Positions 6,521 through 13,962 of a stretch of DNA of 18,541 bases are shown here, one piece after another. Origin of the DNA: CAZXCK01 sp964639225. GTDB lineage: Bacteria > Chloroflexota > Anaerolineae > Aggregatilineales > Phototrophicaceae. Below the pieces are notes generated by a model. It was not told where the DNA came from and ran no database searches. It saw nothing but the letters and a program-made list of their open reading frames with translations. A program made the translations under genes and the position numbers. The stretch is from the NCBI GenBank assembly GCA_964639225.1, contig CAZXCK010000085.1, positions 1 to 18,541 on the forward strand, given 5' to 3'. Each line of letters begins with the position of its first letter. Positions within the stretch are counted from its first letter, which is position 1.

Positions 6521-8701
6521 TTACGTCTCCTCCCATGTCACATCACCGCCGGCGCCTGCGTATGCCTGGATGGCGCCGACCACGTACTCGCCGACAGCCT
6601 GCATGCCGCCGACCCCGACTACGTTTCCATTGAAGTATTGGTAAACGTAGATGTCCGGCGGTTGCCGCACAGTGGTGCTCCCGCCGTAGACTGATGTGTC
6701 CGTGCCTCCGGTATCGGTGTCAGTATCTGAGACGTTGCCTATCGCGCCGATCTCTTCGATGCGGTCGAACGAGACCTTCTTCGGCTTGTCGATGTTGACA
6801 CCGGGAATCTTATTTATCGCGTTGATGATGCCGCGGACAATCTTGATGAAGAAGTTCGCCACGGTCTCGAACGTCGAGATAAAGAAGTTCCCCACCGGGC
6901 GTATGACATTGTCATGGAGCCACACGAAGGCTTTTCCGAGCTCCTTCGTGTAGCGGCTGAGGAGCTCGAAGTACGGCATAAGGAGAGTGCCGAGTACCTG
7001 GCCGATGATGGTGAGGATATCCACGAGCGGCTGTAGCGTCTCCTCTATCATGGGTCCGAGCGTCTCGAGGGCAGACTTGAGGATGGTGCTTATCGGGTCT
7101 ATCACCGCCTGGACCTGTGAGAGAGAGCCGATGAGGCTTCCAAACTGCCCGGCCGCGTCCTCGATGAAGCTCATGAGGTTGTCGAAGAGCCCGGTACTAT
7201 CCGCCCCGCCTATTGAGCCCGATACAAGCGTCTGGGGCCCCTCCGGGGCAAGACTTCCACCGAAGGCGGCGCCGGCCACGGGAGCGGACCCCGCGAGGCG
7301 CTGCGGCCCCTTATCGAGCGTGCCGCCGAAGCGTGCGACCGACTCCCCAGCCTCCTCGAGGTACTGTCCGAAGAGCTCGAAGATGTACTGAAGCCCGCCA
7401 CCCGATACGGTGAAGTTATCCTCGATGAGGCTGTCAATTGCGCTGTTTAAGACACGCTGCTTCTCGGCGAAGAGGTCCATCTCCCGGCCTGGGACCGCAG
7501 CCTGTTGCTCGAGCTGCTCGAAGGCTTCGCGGATGTTTGCGACGGTTTCCTGTATGCGTTTCTGATCGGCACTGAGGGGCGTCTCACCACCACCCGCGGC
7601 TCCCGCTGCGGTCGCCTCCGCGACGAGAGCGTTCAGGCGTTGTGCGGTGCTCGATTGATGCCGGATTGCCTGCTCGAGCGCCGCCTCGTAGGGTGCTATC
7701 TCCTCTTCCATCGCTTGGCGAAACTGCGCGGTGCCACGCTCAATCCCCATGCCGACGAGTGCCGCCGCCACTTCTTGGCGAGCGACCTCGAGCTCACGCT
7801 CTCTCTGTGCTATCTCCTCGGTAATCTGCGAGAGCTGCGCCTCCAACGCGCGCCGTGCCTGTGCCCCGCTCGCTGTGCCCTCCTCGAGAGCCTTCATGTC
7901 CTTCCGTCGCTCGATGAAGTCTCGAATGGCCCCGGTAGCAAAGTTGAACGACTCCACTATCGAGGTGAGCCCGGCAAGGATAGGCGCGACAACGACATCA
8001 GCGAAACCGCCCATGGCCTCTTTGAGGTCGCCCCAGGCGTTCGTGAAAGACATCATGCGCCCCTGAGTGGTGTCTCGCATCTCCTCCGCCATCCCCGCGA
8101 ACTGCTCACGCGCGATATCCACCGCCTCGCCTGCGGCCAACTGCTCGGAGGTGAGGTTTTTGAGCGCCGGGATGAGCTCGCCGAGCTCCCCCGCCGTCCC
8201 GCCGAACGTCTTGTTGAGCTGCTGAAATGCGGTGTCGAGTGAGATATCAAGCGCGGCTGCGGTGTCAACGGTTGCCTGAAGGAGACCTTGAATCTCCCCC
8301 TCAGTGCGCCCGGAGGCTGCGGCAATCTTCGCAAATCCGAGTGCCACCTCATCGCCCATGACAGAGGTCTGCTGAAGCGCCGAGGCAAAGTCCTTGATGC
8401 GCTCAACCGCGCCGGGGTCGAGGTAGGGGTTGTTACGCGCGGCCGCCGCAAGCCCGCGCTCTGCGGCCTCCTGCTCGGCATACGCTGATATGAGGTTCTT
8501 GACCCCGAGCACTACTGCGCCAATGGCCGCACCGTAGATGCCGGCTTTCGTGGCAAGCGACTTCCAGTTTGCCGCGCCTTTGCGGTTCGACTCAGCAGCG
8601 CGCTTATCGAGGCTGTCGAGAGACTGGCGGGCGCCTTTCGATGCTTTGGAGACTGTTTCTTCACCGCGGATTCTAACGACTGTGTCGCGTACTCGTGCCA
8701 C
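6521..8701 (-). CDS. Tail tape measure protein
   Basis: A 726-residue protein that sets tail length and occupies the tail tube lumen. Its N-terminus is basic and helical, with a hydrophobic helix at about residues 53-72 (AGIYGAAIGAVVLGVKNLIS). The 90-260 region carries the typical tape-measure helical core (GDEVALGFAKIAAASGRTEG, then FQQLNKTFGGTAGELGELIP). It has Glu/Gln-rich coiled coil around 270-420 and more hydrophobic helices near 545-580 and 605-640. By the usual 0.15 nm per residue it implies a tail of roughly 110 nm. The GTG start at 8701 has AGGAG 10 bases upstream and overlaps the end of the chaperone extension by 29 bases. Order directly after the frameshifted chaperone pair confirms the assignment. 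Confidence 0.92.
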   Translation of the reverse strand: MARVRDTVVRIRGEETVSKASKGARQSLDSLDKRAAESNRKGAANWKSLATKAGIYGAAIGAVVLGVKNLISAYAEQEAAERGLAAAARNNPYLDPGAVERIKDFASALQQTSVMGDEVALGFAKIAAASGRTEGEIQGLLQATVDTAAALDISLDTAFQQLNKTFGGTAGELGELIPALKNLTSEQLAAGEAVDIAREQFAGMAEEMRDTTQGRMMSFTNAWGDLKEAMGGFADVVVAPILAGLTSIVESFNFATGAIRDFIERRKDMKALEEGTASGAQARRALEAQLSQITEEIAQRERELEVARQEVAAALVGMGIERGTAQFRQAMEEEIAPYEAALEQAIRHQSSTAQRLNALVAEATAAGAAGGGETPLSADQKRIQETVANIREAFEQLEQQAAVPGREMDLFAEKQRVLNSAIDSLIEDNFTVSGGGLQYIFELFGQYLEEAGESVARFGGTLDKGPQRLAGSAPVAGAAFGGSLAPEGPQTLVSGSIGGADSTGLFDNLMSFIEDAAGQFGSLIGSLSQVQAVIDPISTILKSALETLGPMIEETLQPLVDILTIIGQVLGTLLMPYFELLSRYTKELGKAFVWLHDNVIRPVGNFFISTFETVANFFIKIVRGIINAINKIPGVNIDKPKKVSFDRIEEIGAIGNVSDTDTDTGGTDTSVYGGSTTVRQPPDIYVYQYFNGNVVGVGGMQAVGEYVVGAIQAYAGAGGDVTWEET

Positions 8702-9011
8702 GCTTTGCCATCTCCTGGAGCCTCTTATTCTGAAGCTCGTTCCATCTCAATTGCACCTGCCGAAACACCTGCATATCCCACCATGGCTGCTCAGCGTAGG
8801 CGCCGGGAAACTTCCAATGCCGGAACGTCCCGTCGCCGTCGAGCAGTATCACGCACTCATCTACCCAGGGCCCCCACTCTTCGAGGAGTCGGTAGGGGTT
8901 TGTTCCGTCTGGGAGGTCGGGTCCGTCTGGCTCGAATCGCTGTCGGTTGAAGCGCCACTCGGTGACGTCTCGGATGTGGCGGACCTCCCGTCTGCTAAAG
9001 GGCGATTCCAC
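8673..9011 (-). CDS. Tail assembly chaperone, downstream (T) frame reached by -1 frameshift
   Basis: This frame is open from a GTG at 9011 to a stop at 8673 and overlaps the end of the upstream chaperone ORF by about 150 bases in the -1 frame. The GTG has no usable SD, so independent translation is unlikely. A slip at the heptamer 8873-8867 would join residue 210 of the upstream ORF (…SGGP) to W-V-D-E-C here, adding 64 residues (ending ALRWNELQNKRLQ-type helix, then a basic tail RGTSTRHSR) for a 274-residue fusion. That matches the lambda gpG/gpGT plan, in which a minority product carries the T domain that binds the tape measure. Trp-rich HWKFPGAY and QPWWDMQVF are visible in the extension. 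Its end overlaps the tape-measure start. Confidence 0.75.
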   Translation of the reverse strand: MESPFSRREVRHIRDVTEWRFNRQRFEPDGPDLPDGTNPYRLLEEWGPWVDECVILLDGDGTFRHWKFPGAYAEQPWWDMQVFRQVQLRWNELQNKRLQEMAKRGTSTRHSR

Positions 9012-9496
9012 CCTCGGACGATGCCGACAATCTCCGTTGCCACATCGGGGAACTCGAGGAAGTCCCCCACATCGTCCTCGGTAATCTTGATGACCTCGCC
9101 GTTCTCATCGTCGAGGTTGTGGTCGTAGACCCCGTGGAATATCTGCAGCTTGACGAGCTCCGCCTGGTCCTGCGGAGCGGTCCCCGTGACAAGCGCCTCG
9201 AGCTCCTCGGGAGAGAGCATGTGCATGATGTCCGCGTCGGTGATGCTTTCTCCGCGGTCCTTGGCCTCGGTGATTTTCTGCATCACGTCCTGCCGGCGGG
9301 TTATGAGCGCGAGCCCCTCTTTCCCGAGGGACTTCTTGAGCTCATGCTCCTTGGCGCGAATCTTGTCCGCTGCTTCGATGCTCCACTTGCGCGGGCGAAT
9401 CCAGTAGGTGCGCTCACCTGAATTGGGATCGGGGAGGGTTTCCAGATATGACTTCGGCCCTACCAGAGTGCGCCGCGCTTCAGCTTTCCATCCCAT
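8861..9496 (-). CDS. Tail assembly chaperone, upstream (G-like) frame
   Basis: A 211-residue protein between the major tail protein and the tape measure, the position of lambda gpG. It starts MGWKAEARRTLVGPKSYLET, has a mostly helical charged middle, DDVGDFLEFPDVATEIVGIV near 145-160, and a low-complexity Ser/Thr/Pro/Gln tail (about 172-205: SPSGASTDSDSSQTDPTSQT) that probably acts as a flexible linker to the frameshifted domain. ATG at 9496 with AGAGGAG 5 bases upstream. It ends ...SGGPG-TAG directly after the slippery GGGCCCT. Known role of the family: coating the tape measure and recruiting tail tube subunits; gpG-type chaperones are absent from the finished virion. Sequence identity to lambda gpG is not apparent by eye, so the call rests on order and frameshift. 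Confidence 0.8.
   Translation of the reverse strand: MGWKAEARRTLVGPKSYLETLPDPNSGERTYWIRPRKWSIEAADKIRAKEHELKKSLGKEGLALITRRQDVMQKITEAKDRGESITDADIMHMLSPEELEALVTGTAPQDQAELVKLQIFHGVYDHNLDDENGEVIKITEDDVGDFLEFPDVATEIVGIVRGWNRPLADGRSATSETSPSGASTDSDSSQTDPTSQTEQTPTDSSKSGGPG
8867..8873 (-). other. Probable -1 programmed frameshift site GGGCCCT
   Basis: The upstream chaperone ORF ends GGG GGC CCT GGG TAG. Read as X XXY YYZ in its zero frame, G GGC CCT is a canonical slippery heptamer (GGG, CCC, T) placed 3 bases before the stop codon. After a -1 slip the next codon is TGG in the frame that runs to 8673. After the slip CCT re-pairs perfectly as CCC, and GGC re-pairs as GGG with only a wobble mismatch. 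No other well-phased heptamer was found in the 150-base overlap. I saw no obvious downstream stem-loop. Confidence 0.72.
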
Positions 9497-9507
9497 AGCT
9501 ACTCCTC

Positions 9508-10768
9508 TTAGTTGTAGACGGCCGAGTCGTCGGTGATCATCGTGACCCGCACTGCCGGGTCGTAGAGACCGCCGGGGTTGACCGCGCGGTAGGTGACCGA
9601 TGCGTCAATCTGGTCGCCGTTCTCCGTGGGCTGATAGTCGGAAAGCTGCACTGCCGGGAGCTCGATGATGATGAGGCCCGGGTATCCGGTCGCAAGCTCA
9701 CTGTTCGGCTCGAACTCGAGGGTCAGCGCGACTTGCGAGTCGTCAAAGACTTTCGCGCGGAGCGCGTAGACGTTTGAGTCGTGGCGGATCTGGATATCGC
9801 CGGTACAGTCGAACTTGCCCTTCTCGTGGTACTGCCGGTAGAGGCTCCCCATGCCGTAGCCTTCGGTATTGGGGTTGTTGCTCATCGACATTGAGACATT
9901 GCGAAGGAATGAGAAGTCNNNNNNNNNNGCTCTCGAGGTCTGACCCAGAATACTCCGTCTCTCCGGTCGCTTCCTGGAAGCCGAGGACGTTGAAATCCAT
10001 CTCAACGAGACCTTTGAGCGCGGCGGAGAGTGACATGTTACTGACCGCGACCCCGTCGTAGAGAAAATTGTCGTGCATGTTGTCTATCTGCAGGCTGTAG
10101 GTCGGCCGCTCGGTTGAGGTGAGGTCTACCTGCCACTCGTGCTTGTAGAAGCCACTATCTGCGGAGGTGAACCAAATGTAGACCCACTTGTTCTTGCCCT
10201 GGCTTTCGGTGATGTCGATGATGTCGCCGGCGTCCGTGGCGTCAGAGCCGAAGACCTTTTCGGCCTCATAATCGTCGTAGCCGTCAATGACCGTGACGAG
10301 CTCTCCGACCGTGTCCGTGGCAAGGTCTGTGAGGTCGATGTCTCCGGAGGTCCCGAAGTTCGTGTCCCCGGCCTCTGAGCCTTTGTCTCCTACTTCGGAG
10401 GTAAGCGTGTCGGCTGAGGTGCTCGCCGATATCTTCGCGCTCGCCTCAGTTCCAGCATAGCGGATGCGCACACACGCGGCCACCTGCGGCGGTGACGCTT
10501 CCTCCTCCCCGAGGAGCCCGTTCATGAGCATGCCGAGCGCGGCCGAGGGTCGCGGCGTCACCGGCAGTTGCCCCTCGACGTTGTAGGCGACAGAGAACTC
10601 GCCGGCGTCCATGTTCTGCCCGACAATAGCAGGGTCGACCTCCTTCTCTGCGGTCTTGGTGACGCTCGGCATGCCCCGAATCGGGACAAGCGCGGTGCGC
10701 GCAACCGCTGTTCCAGACGTGGTCTCTGCCCCGCCAATGGATACTTGAACGTTTCTGACGTTTGGCAT
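9508..10768 (-). CDS. Major tail (tube) protein, interrupted by an assembly gap
   Basis: Two open segments read as one gene. From the ATG at 10768 the first 280 codons run to the N tract (ending ...YSGSDLES). After it, 136 codons continue DFSFLRNVSMSM… to the stop at 9508. With 10 placeholder bases the frames do not match, but both flanks end on whole codons, so a true gap that is a multiple of three would restore one ORF of 416 or more residues. Features: MPNVRNVQVSIGGAETTSGT start, alternating polar and hydrophobic beta pattern, VYIWFTSADSGFYKHEWQVD, and the C-terminal ALTLEFEPNSELATGYPGLI region. Strong SD GGGAGGGG before the ATG. Position between the tail terminator and the chaperones is that of the tail tube subunit. 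Not a pseudogene on present evidence. Confidence 0.82.
9919..9928. other. Assembly gap (10 Ns)
   Basis: Ten N characters inside the major tail protein gene. Codon phase on both sides suggests the real distance is a multiple of three bases (possibly zero or a short overlap) and not 10. Confidence 0.97.
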
Positions 10769-10783
10769 GGTAGCCCCTCCCTA

Positions 10784-11239
10784 CTACGAAGTTATGACTT
10801 CGATTGTGGCTCCCAGCGTGCATACTGCGAGCCCTACGTTTTTTGCTTGCGGGTCCCCGTAGATGGGGTCCACATCCTCGACCATGCTATCGATGCACAC
10901 ACCGCCGAGGGTCGGGTTCTTCATCACGAGGTCAATGACCCCGTCGATGTAGTCCCAGAGGCGCAACACAAGCGTCTCCGGGTTCTGATTCGTAATGGCA
11001 ATCCCGAGGTAGAGCTCGAGCTCCGCCTCATACCCGTAGTTGCCAGAGAAGTCCGGATAGACCGGCCCGGGGACAAACATTGCCGCCGGATACCGCTGCA
11101 GCCCGAAGGCATTGCGCTCGCCGAGGACTGAGGTCGGCACGGTGAGCTCCGAGTTTCGCGCGTTCACGTAACCGGAGAGGTTTGAGTCGATGAATGCCTT
11201 GATGTCGAGCACGGCCTGTTTCTGCGGTCCGGTGGCCAT
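10784..11239 (-). CDS. Tail terminator / tail completion protein
   Basis: A 151-residue protein directly before the major tail protein, the place of the gpU-like terminator that caps the tail tube and joins it to the head. It starts MATGPQKQAVLDIKAFIDSNL, an amphipathic N-terminal helix, followed by alternating strands (AAMFVPGPVYPDF, YEAELELYLGIAITN, helix LVLRLWDYIDGVIDLVMKN, then VGLAVCTLGATIEVITS). This helix-strand plan with a last strand ending in 'IEVI' matches the small alpha/beta fold of terminators. The ATG overlaps the preceding stop as TAATG and has GGGAG 8 bases upstream. A minor neck protein is the alternative. Confidence 0.75.
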   Translation of the reverse strand: MATGPQKQAVLDIKAFIDSNLSGYVNARNSELTVPTSVLGERNAFGLQRYPAAMFVPGPVYPDFSGNYGYEAELELYLGIAITNQNPETLVLRLWDYIDGVIDLVMKNPTLGGVCIDSMVEDVDPIYGDPQAKNVGLAVCTLGATIEVITS

Positions 11240-11715
11240 TATTGCGACTCCCTGAAACGCTTTCGGATCTCACGATTTATGATCCACGAGGTCGCGTTGA
11301 ACATCTCTTGATTCCACCGGAAGCTCTGATAGGCGCGCGTGACAAACGGCCTCGGGCGCAGCGTGACCTCTTTGGCAAACTGTGGCTCCCCGCCCGGACC
11401 GAACCACCGGAGCACCTTCGCATCCTTCGGCCGAATCTTGATTGGTTGTCCGCTGTGATAGATGTTCGCAAGCGGTGAGTAGGGACGAATCTCCACGAGG
11501 TTCCGGCGCTTCTTGCTGCGCACCCGCACGCTCTTGTACAACGTCCCGCTCCGACGCCCGAGCATTTGCCCGCGGAGGTAGTTTCGCCGCATGTGGCTGC
11601 GAAAGCGACTTCCCACCCGGCGGAGCACCTTCATGAGCATTTTGGGCGCCTGGTCTCCGAAAGCTCTGAGCCGCGGAGAAACGTTGTCCTCTACGGTGAT
11701 GTTCAGGCGCATCAT
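11239..11715 (-). CDS. HK97 gp10-like neck/tail completion protein
   Basis: A 158-residue very basic protein (many Arg and Lys). The HK97 gp10-like pattern can be followed: N-terminal helix with RAFGDQAPKMLMKVLRRVG, then 'R-x-S-G-T-L-Y-K-S-V' near 55-63, a strand with 'YSPLANIYHSGQP' near 78-90, and 'RPRPFVTRAYQSF' near 119-131. In siphophages this family acts at the head-tail joint or in early tail assembly. The first ATG (11715) overlaps the previous stop as ATGA; a second ATG follows immediately at 11712. GGAGG lies 8 bases upstream of the first, so that is chosen. Placed between the gp6-like connector and the tail terminator, as expected. Confidence 0.78.
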   Translation of the reverse strand: MMRLNITVEDNVSPRLRAFGDQAPKMLMKVLRRVGSRFRSHMRRNYLRGQMLGRRSGTLYKSVRVRSKKRRNLVEIRPYSPLANIYHSGQPIKIRPKDAKVLRWFGPGGEPQFAKEVTLRPRPFVTRAYQSFRWNQEMFNATSWIINREIRKRFRESQ

Positions 11716-12272
11716 ATGTAGCGCCTCCGATAGCTCTCGAACACGCGCTGTGCGTTCGTTGGCACGGTGAGCTCGAACTCCGTTTGCACACCCTCTCCGG
11801 ACATGCTGCGCACTCCTATTGACTGGCTTGCGATCCGGCGCCAGTTGTAGGCAACCACCTCAAGCACGGCCAGTTGAATCTCTGCTGGAACACTCGCGTA
11901 GCCGGCGTTATACTCAACGCGGACGTTTTGCACGCCCTTCGTCCAATACGCCTCTGGCCGCGTGAGCTTTCCGATATCGCTGTAGAGGACGTAGTCGGTG
12001 ACCTCAGTGTCAGAGCCGAACGCTCGGTCGGAGTCCAGGTATACGGCCGTCAAGCTATTCACCGGAAACTGTGCAACGAAAACTGAGCGGGTGCCTGTGC
12101 CGTCTATGTCCTCGGTGTAGTCGGCGGCTCCGAGTGTGCGTTGTGCATACCGGTTTGCCGTCTCACTCGCCGCATTTATGACAAGCTCCGCTCGTGTCTG
12201 TTCGGAATCCTCGAGGTTGAGTTGGTCCTTTACCGTAGCCCATGTCACGAGCGCGTAGCTTTCAAGTGCCAT
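11712..12272 (-). CDS. Head-tail connector (gp6-like adaptor)
   Basis: A 186-residue protein starting MALESYALVTWATVKDQLNL. It has the usual pattern of the phage gp6-like/DnaT-like adaptor family: an N-terminal 'vt.a.vk..L.l', helix with ELVINAASETANRYAQRTLG (about 29-48), beta region (RSVFVAQFPVNSLTAVYL, DYVLYSDIGKLTR), 'VRVEYNAGYASVPAEIQLAV' near 117-136, and a C-terminal helical tail. The 'Y.AGY..vP..i..A' motif is typical of these adaptors, which form the ring below the portal. ATG at 12272 with AAGGA 7 bases upstream. It opens the neck block after the hairpin that follows the head genes. No separate stopper (gp7/gp16-like) gene is evident between it and the terminator. Confidence 0.8.
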   Translation of the reverse strand: MALESYALVTWATVKDQLNLEDSEQTRAELVINAASETANRYAQRTLGAADYTEDIDGTGTRSVFVAQFPVNSLTAVYLDSDRAFGSDTEVTDYVLYSDIGKLTRPEAYWTKGVQNVRVEYNAGYASVPAEIQLAVLEVVAYNWRRIASQSIGVRSMSGEGVQTEFELTVPTNAQRVFESYRRRYI

Positions 12273-12293
12273 CTTCCAGTCCTTCAGTTAGAA

Positions 12294-12320
12294 GTGGGCG
12301 GAGCACTGCGCCCCGCCCAC
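12294..12320 (-). terminator. GC-rich hairpin between head and neck genes
   Basis: A perfect 8-base inverted repeat, GTGGGCGG (12294-12301) and CCGCCCAC (12313-12320), with an 11-base loop that contains a small GCA/TGC pairing. It starts 5 bases after the stop of the beta-rich head protein and ends 21 bases before the connector start. On the minus strand it is followed only by TTCTAACTG, a poor U tract, so it is more likely an attenuating or mRNA-stabilising hairpin than a strong intrinsic terminator. Confidence 0.5.
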
Positions 12321-12325
12321 CATTA

Positions 12326-12751
12326 TCAGCTCGCCTGTGCGGGCCGACCCTTCACGACCACTGCCGACATCGGGGTCGCCGTGCCGTGCGTGCCGTCGAA
12401 GTCCGCAAGCAGTTTCAGATAGCGCTTGCCGCCGACATACCCGACCTCCGTCACGGTCGCCGCGGCGTGCTCGGCGGTGAGGTCGTAGATGATTCCGCCG
12501 GTGCCGACGCTGTCGAGCCCCTGCACGTCATCGACGTCCACGGCCGTATAGGTCGAGTCATCATCGGAGTGGGTGAGCTTGAACTCCACCTTGTCGGTGT
12601 CGTCGAAGGTGATACCTCCGACGCCCACATGAATGACGACATCCGCCGAACCGTACCCCTGCAGGTCAATTGCTGCAGGGGTGTTGTCATCGTCGAGCGC
12701 TTCCGGCGCGATGGCCTCGACGACTTCAATGTTGTTATACAGGTCTCTCAT
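12326..12751 (-). CDS. Conserved beta-rich head protein, decoration candidate
   Basis: A 141-residue acidic protein directly after the major capsid gene. It begins MRDLYNNIEVVEAIAPEAL, continues with AAIDLQGYGSADVVIHVG (about 26-43), a VEFKLTHSDDDSTYTAVDVDDV strand pair, and ends with EVGYVGGKRYLKLL and VVVKGRPAQAS. The 'DLYNNI', 'AIDLQGY.SA' and 'VGY.G.KRY' blocks are ones I recognise from small phage proteins that follow HK97-type capsid genes; their function is not established to my knowledge. Size, beta content and position fit a head decoration or stabilising protein. ATG at 12751 with an excellent AAGGAGG 6 bases upstream, implying high expression, in keeping with a stoichiometric capsid component. 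Confidence 0.78.
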   Translation of the reverse strand: MRDLYNNIEVVEAIAPEALDDDNTPAAIDLQGYGSADVVIHVGVGGITFDDTDKVEFKLTHSDDDSTYTAVDVDDVQGLDSVGTGGIIYDLTAEHAAATVTEVGYVGGKRYLKLLADFDGTHGTATPMSAVVVKGRPAQAS

Positions 12752-12762
12752 TCATGGCCTCC

Positions 12763-13962
12763 TTACGCTGCGGTCTTGAGCAGCTTGATAGCCTCGAAGT
12801 TCCGCACCTGGCCACCAACACGCTTCGTGGTGTAGAAGGTGACGTAGGGCTTGTTCGAGTACGGGTCGCGCAGCAGCCGCATGTTGACGTGATCGACAAT
12901 GCGATACCCACGGGCGAAGTTGCCGAACGCGACCGAGAAGTTGTCAGCGCTGGCTACGTCCTGCATGTTGTCGTCTTCGTACACCGGGTAGCCGAGCAGC
13001 AGCGACGGTTCGCCCGCCTGCATCGACGGCTGCCACAGATATCCCATGGTGGTCTTGAACTTGCGGATTCCGCCGAGGGTCGCGCGGTTCATGATGAACG
13101 ATGCGCCGTTGCGGTACGCGGATTTCAGCGCGTAGACGAGGTCCACGATTGCGTCCTCGGGGTCGCTGTCCGCCCAATCCGCAGCCTTGCCGGTTGTCAC
13201 GAAGCCCAAGGAGCCCCATGCGTAGCTTGCGTTCGCCACGGTGCTGTAGCTGAGAATGCCCATCGGCTCCTCAACGCCGCTACCGGTGATGAACGCCTCG
13301 CCCTCGGTCTCCGCAAAGGCGATGCCGACCTCGGAGGCGAGCCACTGCTCGATGTCCACGAAAGAGTCGTCGAGCAACCGCTGGGTTGCACGCGGCGCCG
13401 CGTAGATTTCGTGCGCGACGGTCTCTACCTTAGCGAGTTCCGGCGAGTCGGTCTCGGAGCGGCTTGCGGTCTCGCCGACAAACGCGGCGGCTGCGCCGGT
13501 CTTCGTGACGAGTTCGGTGTAGCTCGTGCCCTGGGAAATCTGCTGGATACCGGCCACACGGCGCATGGCAATCTGGTCGCCTGCCACCCGGTCGACTGTC
13601 TGTCGGATGTTGTCAGGGACAAGCCATCCGCCATCAGGGTCTGACTGCACGCTTGCCGCGGCCTTCAGCGATGCCTCATCGCCGGTGCGCATGAACGCTG
13701 CGAACGCCTGCTGCTCCGGTCGAGACACGCGCCCGCCGCCGCCAAGAGATGCCTTCTCCTGCTCGGTCTGTACCGCGGAGAGCTGCTCCTGGGTCTTGTC
13801 GAGATCCGCGTTGACACGCTCGAGCTTCGTCTCGAGCTCAGCAACCGCAGTCTGCCCGGCTTCGAGCTTCTGCAGTCGTTCGTCGTTTGTGTCGCGGAAC
13901 GCCTTCCATGCTTTGCCCTGCTCTTCGATGAGAGCTTTGATGTCGCTGAGAGAATCAGCCAT
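12763..13962 (-). CDS. Major capsid protein, HK97 fold
   Basis: A 399-residue protein. Residues about 1-72 are a Glu/Lys/Gln-rich coiled coil (LIEEQGKAWKAFRDTNDERL, then ELETKLERVNADLDKTQEQL), the delta domain that serves as built-in scaffold and is removed by the prohead protease. The HK97 fold follows: DGGWLVPDNIRQTVDRVAG (about 110-128), E-loop around TSYTELVTKTGAAAAFVGE, RATQRLLDDSFVDIEQWLAS helix, AFAETEGEAFITGSGVEEPMGIL, YRNGASFIMNRATLGGIRKF, GYPVYEDDNM and RVGGQVRNFEAIKLLKTAA at the C-terminus. ATG at 13962 has TGGAGG 6 bases upstream and overlaps the protease stop by 8 bases; longer in-frame starts would lie within the protease gene. The exact delta cleavage point cannot be read; it should lie between about residues 75 and 110. 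Confidence 0.95.
   Translation of the reverse strand: MADSLSDIKALIEEQGKAWKAFRDTNDERLQKLEAGQTAVAELETKLERVNADLDKTQEQLSAVQTEQEKASLGGGGRVSRPEQQAFAAFMRTGDEASLKAAASVQSDPDGGWLVPDNIRQTVDRVAGDQIAMRRVAGIQQISQGTSYTELVTKTGAAAAFVGETASRSETDSPELAKVETVAHEIYAAPRATQRLLDDSFVDIEQWLASEVGIAFAETEGEAFITGSGVEEPMGILSYSTVANASYAWGSLGFVTTGKAADWADSDPEDAIVDLVYALKSAYRNGASFIMNRATLGGIRKFKTTMGYLWQPSMQAGEPSLLLGYPVYEDDNMQDVASADNFSVAFGNFARGYRIVDHVNMRLLRDPYSNKPYVTFYTTKRVGGQVRNFEAIKLLKTAA

Noticed and set aside
12670..13644. A 324-codon plus-strand frame opposite the major capsid gene
   Set aside because: Antisense shadow of a clear HK97-fold capsid gene; no domain pattern, and all neighbours are on the minus strand.
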